Shown in pieces: positions 18,428 to 26,328 of a stretch of DNA of 64,000 bases (position 1 is the first letter of the stretch; every line of letters begins with the position of its first letter). Source of the DNA: Streptomyces sp. S.PNR 29 (GTDB taxonomy: Bacteria > Actinomycetota > Actinomycetes > Streptomycetales > Streptomycetaceae); contig NZ_JANUQM010000012.1 in assembly GCF_030386795.1 (NCBI RefSeq), forward strand, positions 186,001-250,000. Reading direction: 5' to 3'. The position numbers and the translations under genes were made by a program. Under the pieces are notes generated by a model. That model saw nothing but the letters and a program-made list of their open reading frames with translations. It was not told the origin of the DNA and did not search any database.

Positions 18428-18710
18428 TCAGCCTAGGGGAGCCCGCTGTCTCAGGACCGCGAGTACGCGCTCGCACCAGCGCACGTTCTCCTGCTCGAAC
18501 GCGATCCCCGCCATCGGGGTGAGGTAGGGGCCGACACGTTCGGCGTCCCCCAGGTACTCCTCCTCGGTGCGGCGTCGAGGAGCCGGTCACGGACGTGCTC
18601 GTAGCGGGCGGGCTACCCGCACGCCCACGCCTTCCGCTCCTCGACCAGCGCGCGGGTGTCCCCCGGGTCGGTGCCACACGCCAGCAGCAGGTGCCTGATC
18701 CACTCCGCAC
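18428..18710 (-). pseudogene. remnant of a PadR-type transcriptional regulator
   Basis: Read leftward, one frame gives EWIRHLLLACGTDPGD..RALVEERKAWA, then an in-frame TAG. After a frame change it gives EEYLGDAERVG..YLTPMAGIAFEQENVRWCERVLAVL and a TGA at 18428-18430. This resembles the helical C-terminal half of PadR regulators. The winged-helix half is missing: beyond 18710 the sequence changes to the upstream region of the SnoaL-like gene. There are at least two lesions (a stop and a frameshift) plus the truncation. Confidence 0.6.
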
Positions 18711-18741
18711 CTACTCCAATAATTCACTATGGCGGTCTCCG

Positions 18742-19101
18742 ATGCGCGCATTCCGCGAGGCGGTGGGTTCGCACGACCTCGACGCCGCCGAGGCGCTGCT
18801 GGCCGAGGACGTCGTCTTCACCAGCCCGGTCGTCTTCAAGCCGTACCACGGCAAGGCGATCACGGCGGCGATCCTGCGCGGCGCCGCACGCGTCTTCGAG
18901 GACTTCCGCTACGTCCGCGAGATCAACGATGTGGGCGACCGCGAGGTCGACGGCTGCGACTTCCTCCACCTCGACGACAACGGCCTGATCGACGAGCTGA
19001 CGGTGACGGTGCGCCCCCTGTCGGGCGCCCAGGCCCTGGCGGAGGCCATGGGCGCGCAGTTCGGGCGGATCGCGAAGGAGGCGGAGGCGCGGTCGGCCTG
19101 A
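18742..19101 (+). CDS. SnoaL/NTF2-like protein, small
   Basis: A 119-residue alpha+beta-barrel protein of the SnoaL/NTF2-like superfamily (FREAVGSHDLDAAEALLAEDVVF at the start, DGCDFLHLDDNGLIDELTV near the end). These folds serve as small isomerases, hydrolases or ligand binders. The start at ATG 18742 is weakly supported, because the region upstream is the scar of the PadR deletion. The junction YVREINDVGDREVDG looks shorter than I expect for the family, which suggests a small in-frame deletion in the barrel. It may no longer be functional. Confidence 0.65.
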   Translation: MRAFREAVGSHDLDAAEALLAEDVVFTSPVVFKPYHGKAITAAILRGAARVFEDFRYVREINDVGDREVDGCDFLHLDDNGLIDELTVTVRPLSGAQALAEAMGAQFGRIAKEAEARSA

Positions 19102-19189
19102 GCCGGACGCTGCGACCGGCGGGGCGGTGATCTCGCCGCATCAGGCGCATGTCGCCGTGGCAGTGCCGGTCTTGCGCTTGGATGTCCTC

Positions 19190-20017
19190 ATGACCTCCGA
19201 GGAGCACGCGCGGCTGATGCGGGCCAACCAGGCCAACTGGGACGCGCGCACGCCGGTCCATGTCGGCAGCCGGTTCTACGGGCTGGACCAGGGCCTGGAC
19301 CCGGATCGCTGGTTCGCCGCGTTCGAGTGGGAGGACCTCGGCGAGCTGACCGGGCGTGACGTGCTCCACCTGCAGTGTCACCTCGGCACTGAGACGATCG
19401 CCTTCGCGCGGCGCGGGGCCCGGGCTGTCGGTCTCGACTTCTCCGCGGCGTCCGTGACGGCCGCGACCGGCATCGCCGCGAAGGCGGGCGTCGAGGTGCG
19501 GTACGTACAGGCCAATGTGTACGACGCCGTCGAGGCGCTTCAGGGGCGCCGCTTCGACGTCGTCTACACCGGCAAGGGCGCCCTGTGCTACCTGCCCGAC
19601 CTTCGGCGGTGGGCGGAGGTCGTCGCCCGGCTGCTGCGTCCGGGCGGCCGGCTGTACGTCGTCGAGTTCCATCCACTGCTGAACGCGCTGGGCCCGAAGC
19701 CCGGCCCCGGCGAGGGGCCGGAGCTGCTCCTGCGCCATGACTACCTGGGCGGCGCCGGGCCCGTGCACCGGGACGCCACCCACACCTACACGGACGGACC
19801 CGCCGTACAGGGCGCCACCGACTGCTACGAGTGGACGCACGGAATAGGGGAGGTCCTGAACGCGTTGGTCGATGCGGGACTCACCGTCCGGCGGCTCCGG
19901 GAGAGCGACGAGCTCCCCTGGCCGCGGTGGCCGCGGATGGTCCGCACGGAGTCCGGCTGGTGGCGACTGCCCGAACCGCGGATCCCGCTCCTGTACGGCC
20001 TGTCAGCCACCCTCTGA
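19190..20017 (+). CDS. class I SAM-dependent methyltransferase
   Basis: A 275-residue methyltransferase with SAM motif LHLQCHLGTET, an acidic strand VGLDFS, and RFDVVYTGKGALCYLPD as post-motif. The C-terminal third (HTYTDG, YEWTHGIGEVL, PRWPRMV) is typical of a broad group annotated only as methyltransferases. ATG 19190 is chosen; an in-frame ATG at 19127 would add an unconserved leader. The substrate is unknown, and there is no obvious operon partner. Confidence 0.85.
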   Translation: MTSEEHARLMRANQANWDARTPVHVGSRFYGLDQGLDPDRWFAAFEWEDLGELTGRDVLHLQCHLGTETIAFARRGARAVGLDFSAASVTAATGIAAKAGVEVRYVQANVYDAVEALQGRRFDVVYTGKGALCYLPDLRRWAEVVARLLRPGGRLYVVEFHPLLNALGPKPGPGEGPELLLRHDYLGGAGPVHRDATHTYTDGPAVQGATDCYEWTHGIGEVLNALVDAGLTVRRLRESDELPWPRWPRMVRTESGWWRLPEPRIPLLYGLSATL

Positions 20018-20293
20018 GGCCCGTCGCACCGACACGCCACCACCCCTCGTGGTACGGTGCCGTCAGCACCTGTGTACGCCCCGTCCGGGCGCCGGTGCCA
20101 GTTCCTCTCAGTTCGCTGACCCGCCCGTTCTTTTCCGACCGGGGCATCAGCTTCACCGCACCACCTCGTGAGCAGGGCTTTCCCGCCGTACCCGAGGTGC
20201 TGTTCCCGCCGCTCGAAGGCGCGCCCGCGCCCTTGTCCCGCGGCTCTCTCCCCGCATCCCTCATGTCTTCCGTCCGTGAAAGGACCGACCACC
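20018..20293 (+). promoter_or_regulatory. leader region of the Rho paralogue
   Basis: A 276-base gap with no gene. Its 3' half (about 20100-20280) is rich in C and T with comparatively few G on the coding strand, the base bias of Rho-loading (rut) sites. Known rho genes are often autoregulated by attenuation in the leader, so the same is possible here; this is inference. A ribosome-binding site, GAAAGGA, precedes the ATG. Confidence 0.35.
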
Positions 20294-21436
20294 ATGACCA
20301 CCACACTCGAACATCCCCCTGTCCGGCAGCAGCCCCCGGCCCAGGTCGTCACCGGTGTCCTCGACATCGACGCGAGCGGGAAGGGGCACCTGCGAGCGGA
20401 GAACTGCCTGTCCTCGCCGGCCGATCCCCAGGTCTCCCCCGCACTGATCCGCCGGTACGGCCTGCGCAAGGGCGACCTCGTCGACGGCGTCCGCGGCGAC
20501 CGGCGCTCCCTGACCGAGATCGCGCGCGTCAACGGCCGTACGCCCGAGCAGCTGCGCGGCCGCCGCCACTTCCGGGACCTGACCCCGCTGCACCCGCGCG
20601 AGCGGATCCGCCTCGAACATCCTGCGGCCGGTCTGACCGGACGCGTCGCCGACCTGATCGCACCGGTCGGGAAGGGCCAGCGCGGGCTCATCGTGGCCCC
20701 GCCCAAGACCGGCAAGACCGTCCTCCTCCAGCAGATCGCGGCCGCCGTCACCGGCAACCACCCGGAGTGCCGGCTGATGGTGGTGCTGCTCGACGAGCGT
20801 CCCGAGGAGGTCACCGACATGCGGCGCTCCGTGCGGGGCGAGGTGTACGCCTCGACCTTCGACCGGGCGCCCAAGCAGCACATCGCCCTGGCCGACCTCG
20901 TGATCGAGCGGGCCAAGCGGCTGGTCGAGGCCGGCGAGGACGTCGTCATCCTCCTCGACTCCCTCACCCGGCTGTGCCGGGCGCACAACAACGCGGCGTC
21001 CTCCGGTGGCCGTACCCTCAGCGGCGGCGTCGACGCGGCCGCGCTGCTCGGCCCCAAGCGCTTCTTCGGCGCCGCTCGGCTCGCCGAGGAGGGAGGCTCG
21101 CTCACCATCCTCGCCACCGCCCTCGTCGAGACCGGTTCCCGTGCCGACGACTTCTACTTCGAGGAGCTGAAGAGCACGGGCAACATGGAGCTCCGGCTGA
21201 GCCGTGAACTCGCCTCCCGCCGGGTGTTCCCGGCCGTCGACATCAACCCCTCCGGCACCCGCCGCGAGGAACTCCTCCTGTCCGCTTCCGAGTTGAGCGC
21301 CGTACGCGGACTCCGGCGGGTCCTGCAGGCCCGGGACGGTCAGGCCGGATTGGAGACACTGCTGGAGCGGATGCGCGCAACCCCGGACAACGCGACGTTC
21401 CTGCGCCGGATCCAGCCGACGCTGCCCGCCGACTGA
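20294..21436 (+). CDS. rho: transcription termination factor Rho, short paralogue
   Basis: A 380-residue RecA-type hexameric helicase. An N-terminal cold-shock-like RNA-binding domain (about 20-95) is followed by the ATPase with P-loop APPKTGKT (Lys141), VVLLDERPEEVTDM, LLDSLTRL, and the R-loop GRTLSGGVDAAAL. Rho tracks along C-rich RNA and releases RNA polymerase. Housekeeping actinobacterial Rho proteins carry a long charged N-terminal insertion; this one has none and is even shorter than E. coli Rho. I therefore infer a second copy, the main gene lying elsewhere. ATG 20294 has a good ribosome-binding site. Confidence 0.92.
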   Translation: MTTTLEHPPVRQQPPAQVVTGVLDIDASGKGHLRAENCLSSPADPQVSPALIRRYGLRKGDLVDGVRGDRRSLTEIARVNGRTPEQLRGRRHFRDLTPLHPRERIRLEHPAAGLTGRVADLIAPVGKGQRGLIVAPPKTGKTVLLQQIAAAVTGNHPECRLMVVLLDERPEEVTDMRRSVRGEVYASTFDRAPKQHIALADLVIERAKRLVEAGEDVVILLDSLTRLCRAHNNAASSGGRTLSGGVDAAALLGPKRFFGAARLAEEGGSLTILATALVETGSRADDFYFEELKSTGNMELRLSRELASRRVFPAVDINPSGTRREELLLSASELSAVRGLRRVLQARDGQAGLETLLERMRATPDNATFLRRIQPTLPAD

Positions 21437-21535
21437 CGGCCGGCCGCGCCCTCGGCATCCCCCGTCCGGGTGCTCGCACCGCCCACTCGGCCCGGGCAGC
21501 GCGCTGTCCGGCGGGTCCATTCCTACGTTTGCGGT

Positions 21536-22717
21536 ATGAAGATCGGATTTAATTCCCGGGTTGCCGCATCCACCTACGTCCTCTGCGTGGCGGGCCTGCT
21601 GGCGCTCGCGCCCGCCGCCGCGGCTCCCCGTACGGGGCCGGACCCCAGCGCGCGGGGCGGCCCCAGCACGAGGGTCCCGGGGCCGTCCCTGCTGTACCGC
21701 TCCGGCACGCAGGTGCGGCAGCGCCCCGGAGTTCCCGAACTTCCGGACGTGTCCGCCCTGTCGTGGCTGGTGGCCGACGCCCGCACCGGCGAGGTCCTCG
21801 CCGCGCACAACGCGCACCGCAGACTGCCGCCCGCCAGCACCCTGAAGACCCTCTTCGCCGTCACGGTGCTGCCGGGCCTCCCGGGAGGCCTCCGTCACAG
21901 GGTCAGGGCGGAGGAGCTCAGGGGAATCGGCCCCGGCAGCAGTCTGGCCGGGGTCGCCGAGGGCCACACCTACCGTGTCGCCGACCTGTGGCGCGGGGTC
22001 TTCCTCAACTCGGGCAACGACGCCGTGCACGTCCTGGCCGCGCTCAACGGTGGCTGGCGCACCACGGCCGCGCGGATGCAGGCCAAGGCCCGGGCCCTCG
22101 GCGCGCGCGACACACGCGTCCTGTCGCCCGACGGCTACGACACGCCCGGCCAGGTCTCGTCGGCGTACGACCTGGCGGTGTTCGGCCGGGCGGGGCTGGA
22201 CAACGCCGAGTTCGCGCGGTACTGCTCCCTGGCCGTGGCCCGGTTCCCGGGCACGGACGGAGGGTCGTACGAGATCCGGAACACCAACCGGCTGCTGACC
22301 GGCGCGGACGGCGTCAGACCGTACCGGGGGCTGATCGGCGTCAAGAACGGCTATACCAGCAACGCGGGCCACACCCTCGTCGCCGCCGCCCGGCGGGGCG
22401 AGCGCACCCTCGTGGTGACGGTGATGAACCCTCAGCAGGGCGGTGGCTTCACGGTGTACGAGGAGGCACGCTCGCTGCTCGACTGGGGGTTCGAGGCGGC
22501 CGGCCGGGCCCGTCCGGTGGGCTCGCTGGACGCCCTGCGCGCCACGCCGCGGCCCGGTCCCAAGACCGCACCCTCTGCGGTGGCGACCGCGGCCGCCGCG
22601 TCGGGGGGCGGGCCCGACGGGCTGCTGACGGGGGCGCTCACCGGCGCCGTCCTGCTGGGCGCGGGAGTCGTGGCCCTGGTGCTGCGGCTCACCTGGGGGC
22701 GCGTGGAACGGAGCTGA
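21536..22717 (+). CDS. D-alanyl-D-alanine carboxypeptidase (peptidase S11)
   Basis: A 393-residue penicillin-binding protein of the DacA type. It has a signal peptide (about 1-29, ending APAAAAP), the catalytic SxxK as STLK (Ser100, Lys103), SGN at 158-160 and KNG at 269-271. A C-terminal hydrophobic helix (about 365-387) should anchor it on the outer face of the membrane. It trims the terminal D-Ala of peptidoglycan stems. ATG 21536 starts the signal peptide. Its last 286 bases overlap, on the opposite strand, the open frame of the mannosyltransferase gene. Confidence 0.92.
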   Translation: MKIGFNSRVAASTYVLCVAGLLALAPAAAAPRTGPDPSARGGPSTRVPGPSLLYRSGTQVRQRPGVPELPDVSALSWLVADARTGEVLAAHNAHRRLPPASTLKTLFAVTVLPGLPGGLRHRVRAEELRGIGPGSSLAGVAEGHTYRVADLWRGVFLNSGNDAVHVLAALNGGWRTTAARMQAKARALGARDTRVLSPDGYDTPGQVSSAYDLAVFGRAGLDNAEFARYCSLAVARFPGTDGGSYEIRNTNRLLTGADGVRPYRGLIGVKNGYTSNAGHTLVAAARRGERTLVVTVMNPQQGGGFTVYEEARSLLDWGFEAAGRARPVGSLDALRATPRPGPKTAPSAVATAAAASGGGPDGLLTGALTGAVLLGAGVVALVLRLTWGRVERS

Positions 22718-23838
22718 CCGGCCGGCAGCCACAGCAGCAGGCCGAGGGTGATCCAGGTGTAGGTGTTGCTGCCGAGGAAGCCGTCGACGCCGGACGCGTC
22801 GTCGAACCACAGCCACACCACGCTGGAGCACAGCACCGCGTACAGGGCACCCGCGACCCTCGGGTGCCCGGTGCGGACCAGCACCGCGAAGGACGGCAGC
22901 AGCCACACCAGGTGGTGCACCCAGGTGACCGGGCTGACCAGACACGCGGTCAGCCCGGTGAGGGCGAACGCGGCCGTCCAGTCCCCCGCGGCGAGGGCCC
23001 GGCGGGTCCGCCGGGCCCACACGCACAGAACCAGCAGCACGACCGTCGCCCAGACGGCGCGGTCCGTTTCGCCCAGCCGGGCCAGGACGCCCTGCAGGGA
23101 CTGGTTGGAGACGTAGTCGAGGCGGCCCACCCGGGTGGTGTCCCACATCGCCTCGGTCCAGTAGAAACGGGAGGCGTCCGGGGCCACCCAGGCCGCGAGC
23201 GCGGTCGCCCCCGCCGCCACAGCCGTCGCCAGCGCCGCCGCGCGCCACCGCCGGGCCACCAGCAGCAGGCCGATGAACAGCGCGGGTGTGAGCTTCACCG
23301 CCGCCGCCAGGCCGATCCCGGCGCCCGCCCACCGTCCCCGCCCGCCGGCCAGCAGCCAGGCATCGGCGAGCACGAGGGCCAGCAGCAGGACGTTGACCTG
23401 GCCGAAGCTGAACGTGTCACGGAGCGGTTCGAACAGGGCGAGTGCGCAGCCGCCCAGGGCGCAGCCGTACCAGCCGTGGCGCCGCCAGGAGGACCCGGCG
23501 ACGATGCGCAGTACCACAGCCAGAGCGGCCAGGTTCAGCAGCAGGGCCACGGCGATCGCGGTGCGCAGGTCGAGCAGCGCCATCGGCAGCATGGCGACGG
23601 CCGCGAACGGCGGGTAGGTGAAGCCGTACGTCGTGCCGGGCACCCGGTAGTCGTAGATGCGGCCCCCGTGGTGGACCCAGGTGTCGACGGTGCCGTAGTA
23701 GACGCGCAGGTCGAACCAGTCCCGCAGCAGCGGCACGGTCGCGGTGAAGACGGTGACTGCGGCGACCAGCGTCAGGACCAGCAGCAGCCGGCCGCGGTCG
23801 GTGCGGGGCGTTCTGGCCCACGTGCGGAAGACGTTCAT
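22432..23838 (-). CDS. GT87-family (DUF2029) polyprenol-phosphate mannosyltransferase
   Basis: A 468-residue integral membrane glycosyltransferase of the GT-C fold with about ten helices. The first loop carries DLRVYYGTVDTW and TYPPFAA, including the acidic residue expected for polyprenol-phosphate-sugar donors. The recognisable protein ends at LLLWLPAGQLR, near 22720. The frame then runs on for about 95 codons of low-complexity sequence, antisense to the carboxypeptidase gene. This tail may be real or may reflect a lost stop codon. ATG 23838 overlaps the mptB-like stop by four bases (ATGA), so the two mannosyltransferases are co-expressed, probably for a mannosylated lipid or glycan. Confidence 0.82.
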   Translation of the reverse strand: MNVFRTWARTPRTDRGRLLLVLTLVAAVTVFTATVPLLRDWFDLRVYYGTVDTWVHHGGRIYDYRVPGTTYGFTYPPFAAVAMLPMALLDLRTAIAVALLLNLAALAVVLRIVAGSSWRRHGWYGCALGGCALALFEPLRDTFSFGQVNVLLLALVLADAWLLAGGRGRWAGAGIGLAAAVKLTPALFIGLLLVARRWRAAALATAVAAGATALAAWVAPDASRFYWTEAMWDTTRVGRLDYVSNQSLQGVLARLGETDRAVWATVVLLVLCVWARRTRRALAAGDWTAAFALTGLTACLVSPVTWVHHLVWLLPSFAVLVRTGHPRVAGALYAVLCSSVVWLWFDDASGVDGFLGSNTYTWITLGLLLWLPAGQLRSTRPQVSRSTRATTPAPSRTAPVSAPVSSPSGPPPDAAAAVATAEGAVLGPGRGVARRASSEPTGRARPAASNPQSSSERASSYTVKPPPC

Positions 23839-25229
23839 GCCGTGCGCTCCAGCGCCGGGGCCAGTGCGGCCTGCTGGGCCTGCCAGAGCACGACGACGGC
23901 GAGAGCGCCGCCGGAGACGGCCAGCAGCAGTTGCCCGGTGTCCGCCGGGCCGCCGCTCGGCAGGACGGAGAGCGCGAGGACGCCGGTCACGGCGGCCATC
24001 CGGTCCCGTACGGAGGTGCTGGGCGCGGCGGCGGCGATGAGGAACAGGCCCCACAGGGCGTACCAGGGACGGATCGCCGGGCCGAGGGCGGCCACCGCCG
24101 CGAGGCTCAGGCCGAGCGCGTACACCGGGCGCGGGCGCAGCCGCAGCCAGATGACGAGGATCGCCGCCACGGCGGCCCCGATGCCGAGGGCGTGCCAGGC
24201 CGGTACGGCCAGCGGGGCCAGGTCGCTGCCGAGGTGTTCCAGGAGGGCGCGGGTGACGCGGCCGAGAATGCTGGTGAGGGCCCAGTTGCGAGGTGATACG
24301 GGGGTGTCGAGCGCGCCTGTCCAGCCGTATCCGGTGCCGGCCGCGGCCGTCGCGGCGACCGTGGTGAGCGTGGCCGCGACAGCGGTCGTCACGACGGCCC
24401 GCACCGGGCGGCGGCCCGTGCGCACCTGGAGGACGACGACCGCGGCGAGCCCGAGCGCGGCGGGTGCTTTGACCAGGGCGGCGAGGGTGACGAGCACGGC
24501 GCCCAGGACGGGCCACCGGCCCAGCGCGGCGACCAGGCCGACACCGAGCAGACCGAGCATCATGGCGTCGTTGTGGGCGCCCGCGACCAGGTGCAGCAGC
24601 ACCAGGGGGTTGAGGGCGCCGAGCCAGAGCGCGGCGGCCGGGTCGGCGCCGCTGTGCCGGGCGAGGCGGGGCAGCGCGGCCGCCATCAGCGCCACGCCCG
24701 CCAGTGCGACGATCCGCATCCCGAGCACGCCGGCGGGCAGTTCGCCGCGGGTCAGTCCGGACAGCGCGGAGGCGACGGCGAGGAACACCGGGCCGTACGG
24801 TGCGCCGGTGTGCCGCCAGATAGGGGCGACCTCGGCGGCGAGCGGCCCCCCGAGCCGGGACGGGCCGTGCGCGTACACGTCGATGTGCGCCTCGACCATG
24901 GCGCCCTGCGCGAGGTAGCTGTAGACGTCACGGCTGAACAGCGGCGGGGCCAGCAGCAGAGGGGCCGCCCAGACGGCGAGGACGAGCAGCAGGGCGCGGG
25001 GCGTCGGCGGCTCGGGCCCGCGGACCACCCGCCCCAGCAGTGCCCAGGCCGCGATCAGCAGGACGACGCCGAAGTACACGCCGACCAGGCCGAGAGCGGC
25101 ACGGGCGGAGGCCGGGGCGAGGAGTTCCCGTACGGGCAGGGCTCCGGCCGTCTCACCGCCCAGTGCCAGGGAGGCGGTACCGGCCAGCCCGATTGTCTGG
25201 CAGCGGCGGAGATCGACGGGGAAAGCCAT
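23835..25229 (-). CDS. mptB: polyprenol-phosphomannose-dependent alpha-1,6-mannosyltransferase MptB-like
   Basis: A 464-residue membrane protein with about 12 helices and GT-C features: FSRDVYSYLAQG with the DVYSY acidic motif in the first large loop, then YAHGPS and NPLVLLHLVAGAHNDA. This matches MptB, which adds alpha-1,6-mannose from polyprenol-phosphomannose to lipoglycan precursors. I place the start at ATG 25229; an in-frame GTG at 25238 is possible. The end overlaps the GT87 gene. Confidence 0.87.
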   Translation of the reverse strand: MAFPVDLRRCQTIGLAGTASLALGGETAGALPVRELLAPASARAALGLVGVYFGVVLLIAAWALLGRVVRGPEPPTPRALLLVLAVWAAPLLLAPPLFSRDVYSYLAQGAMVEAHIDVYAHGPSRLGGPLAAEVAPIWRHTGAPYGPVFLAVASALSGLTRGELPAGVLGMRIVALAGVALMAAALPRLARHSGADPAAALWLGALNPLVLLHLVAGAHNDAMMLGLLGVGLVAALGRWPVLGAVLVTLAALVKAPAALGLAAVVVLQVRTGRRPVRAVVTTAVAATLTTVAATAAAGTGYGWTGALDTPVSPRNWALTSILGRVTRALLEHLGSDLAPLAVPAWHALGIGAAVAAILVIWLRLRPRPVYALGLSLAAVAALGPAIRPWYALWGLFLIAAAAPSTSVRDRMAAVTGVLALSVLPSGGPADTGQLLLAVSGGALAVVVLWQAQQAALAPALERTA

Positions 25230-25317
25230 GGCCAACACTCGGGCAGCGTGTCAACGCCGGGTGGCCGGAAGTTGACGCGCCGCCCGCCGGTCGGCAGCGC
25301 GCACGTGACCGCCATGT

Positions 25318-25363
25318 GATCAGGATTGACGTCGTGCGATCAGGATCAGTGCCGGACGATCAG
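25318..25363. repeat. three GATCAG repeats spaced exactly 20 bases
   Basis: GATCAGGAT occurs at 25318-25326 and 25338-25346, and GATCAG at 25358-25363, a constant 20-base period. They lie about 90-130 bases upstream of the mptB-like start and run into the stop codon of the glutaminase gene. The spacing near two helical turns suggests binding sites for a protein on one face of DNA. Confidence 0.4.
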
Positions 25364-26283
25364 AAGACGGACAGTCCGGTCAGGGTCGTGAAGCGGTCCA
25401 GAGCGGCCACTCCCGCCACCGAGTTCCCTCGCTCGTCCAGCCCCGGACTCCACACGCACAGCGTGCAGCGGCCTGGTACGACGGCGATGATGCCGCCGCC
25501 GACGCCGCTCTTGCCGGGCAGGCCGACCCGGTAGGCGAAGTCACCGGCGGCGTCGTACGTGCCGCAGGTCAGCATGATCGCGTTGATCTGCTTGGCCTGG
25601 CTGCGGGTGAGCAGGCGGGTGCCGTCGGCGCGGATGCCGTGCCGGGCGAGGAAGGTGGTGGCAAGGGCGAGGTCGGCGCAGGAGGCGGCGATGGAGCACT
25701 GGCGGAAGTACTGGTCGAGCAGGACCGGCACCGGGTTGTCGATGTTGCCGTACGAGGCCATGAAGTGGGCGAGAGCGGCGTTGCGGTTGCCGTGGGCGGT
25801 CTCCGAGGCGGCGACCTCCTTGTCGAAGGTCAGGTCGGGGTTGCCGCTCTCCGCACGCAGGAAGGTGAGGAGTTCGCCCGCCGCGTCGCCGGTACGGGTG
25901 TGGAGCCGGTCGGTGACGACGAGGGCGCCCGCGTTGATGAAGGGGTTGCGTGGGATGCCGTTCTCGTACTCCAGCTGCACCAGGGAGTTGAAGGGGTTGC
26001 CGGAGGGCTCGCGGCCCACGTGCTCCCACAGGGCGTCGCCCTCCCGGGCCAGGTCGAGGGCGAGTGTGAAGACCTTGGTGAGGGACTGCGCGGAGAACGG
26101 CTGCCGCCAGTCCCCCACCCCGTGGACCGTGCCGTCCGGTTCCGCGACGGCCATGCCGAAGCGGCGCGGGTCGCAGGCCGCCAGCGCCGGGATGTAGTCG
26201 GCGGGACGACCGCGGCCGGGCGTCCGTTCGATCTCCTCGGCGATGCGTTCCAGGACCGGCTCGAAGGTCTGCGACGACGTCAT
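25360..26283 (-). CDS. glsA: glutaminase
   Basis: A 307-residue glutaminase of the serine-dependent beta-lactamase-like family. The catalytic SxxK is SLTK within FSAQSLTKVF, and NPFINAGAL and PGKSGVGGGI are family signatures. It hydrolyses glutamine to glutamate and ammonia in the cytosol. ATG 26283 is preferred over the GTG six bases upstream. It is the last gene of the amide/aspartate catabolic run, 45 bases after aspA. Confidence 0.94.
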   Translation of the reverse strand: MTSSQTFEPVLERIAEEIERTPGRGRPADYIPALAACDPRRFGMAVAEPDGTVHGVGDWRQPFSAQSLTKVFTLALDLAREGDALWEHVGREPSGNPFNSLVQLEYENGIPRNPFINAGALVVTDRLHTRTGDAAGELLTFLRAESGNPDLTFDKEVAASETAHGNRNAALAHFMASYGNIDNPVPVLLDQYFRQCSIAASCADLALATTFLARHGIRADGTRLLTRSQAKQINAIMLTCGTYDAAGDFAYRVGLPGKSGVGGGIIAVVPGRCTLCVWSPGLDERGNSVAGVAALDRFTTLTGLSVF

Positions 26284-26328
26284 GATCACTATTGTCCCTG
26301 CGGCCGGTTCCTGGAGCGCGTCCGCAGG

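Noticed and set aside
20261-23332. a 1023-codon open frame on the minus strand
   Set aside because: It runs antisense to rho and the carboxypeptidase and out of frame with the GT87 gene; its composition is the usual shadow of GC-rich coding sequence and it has no domain.
21763-24918. a 1051-codon open frame on the plus strand
   Set aside because: It is out of frame with the carboxypeptidase and antisense to two well-supported membrane mannosyltransferases; translation is low-complexity.
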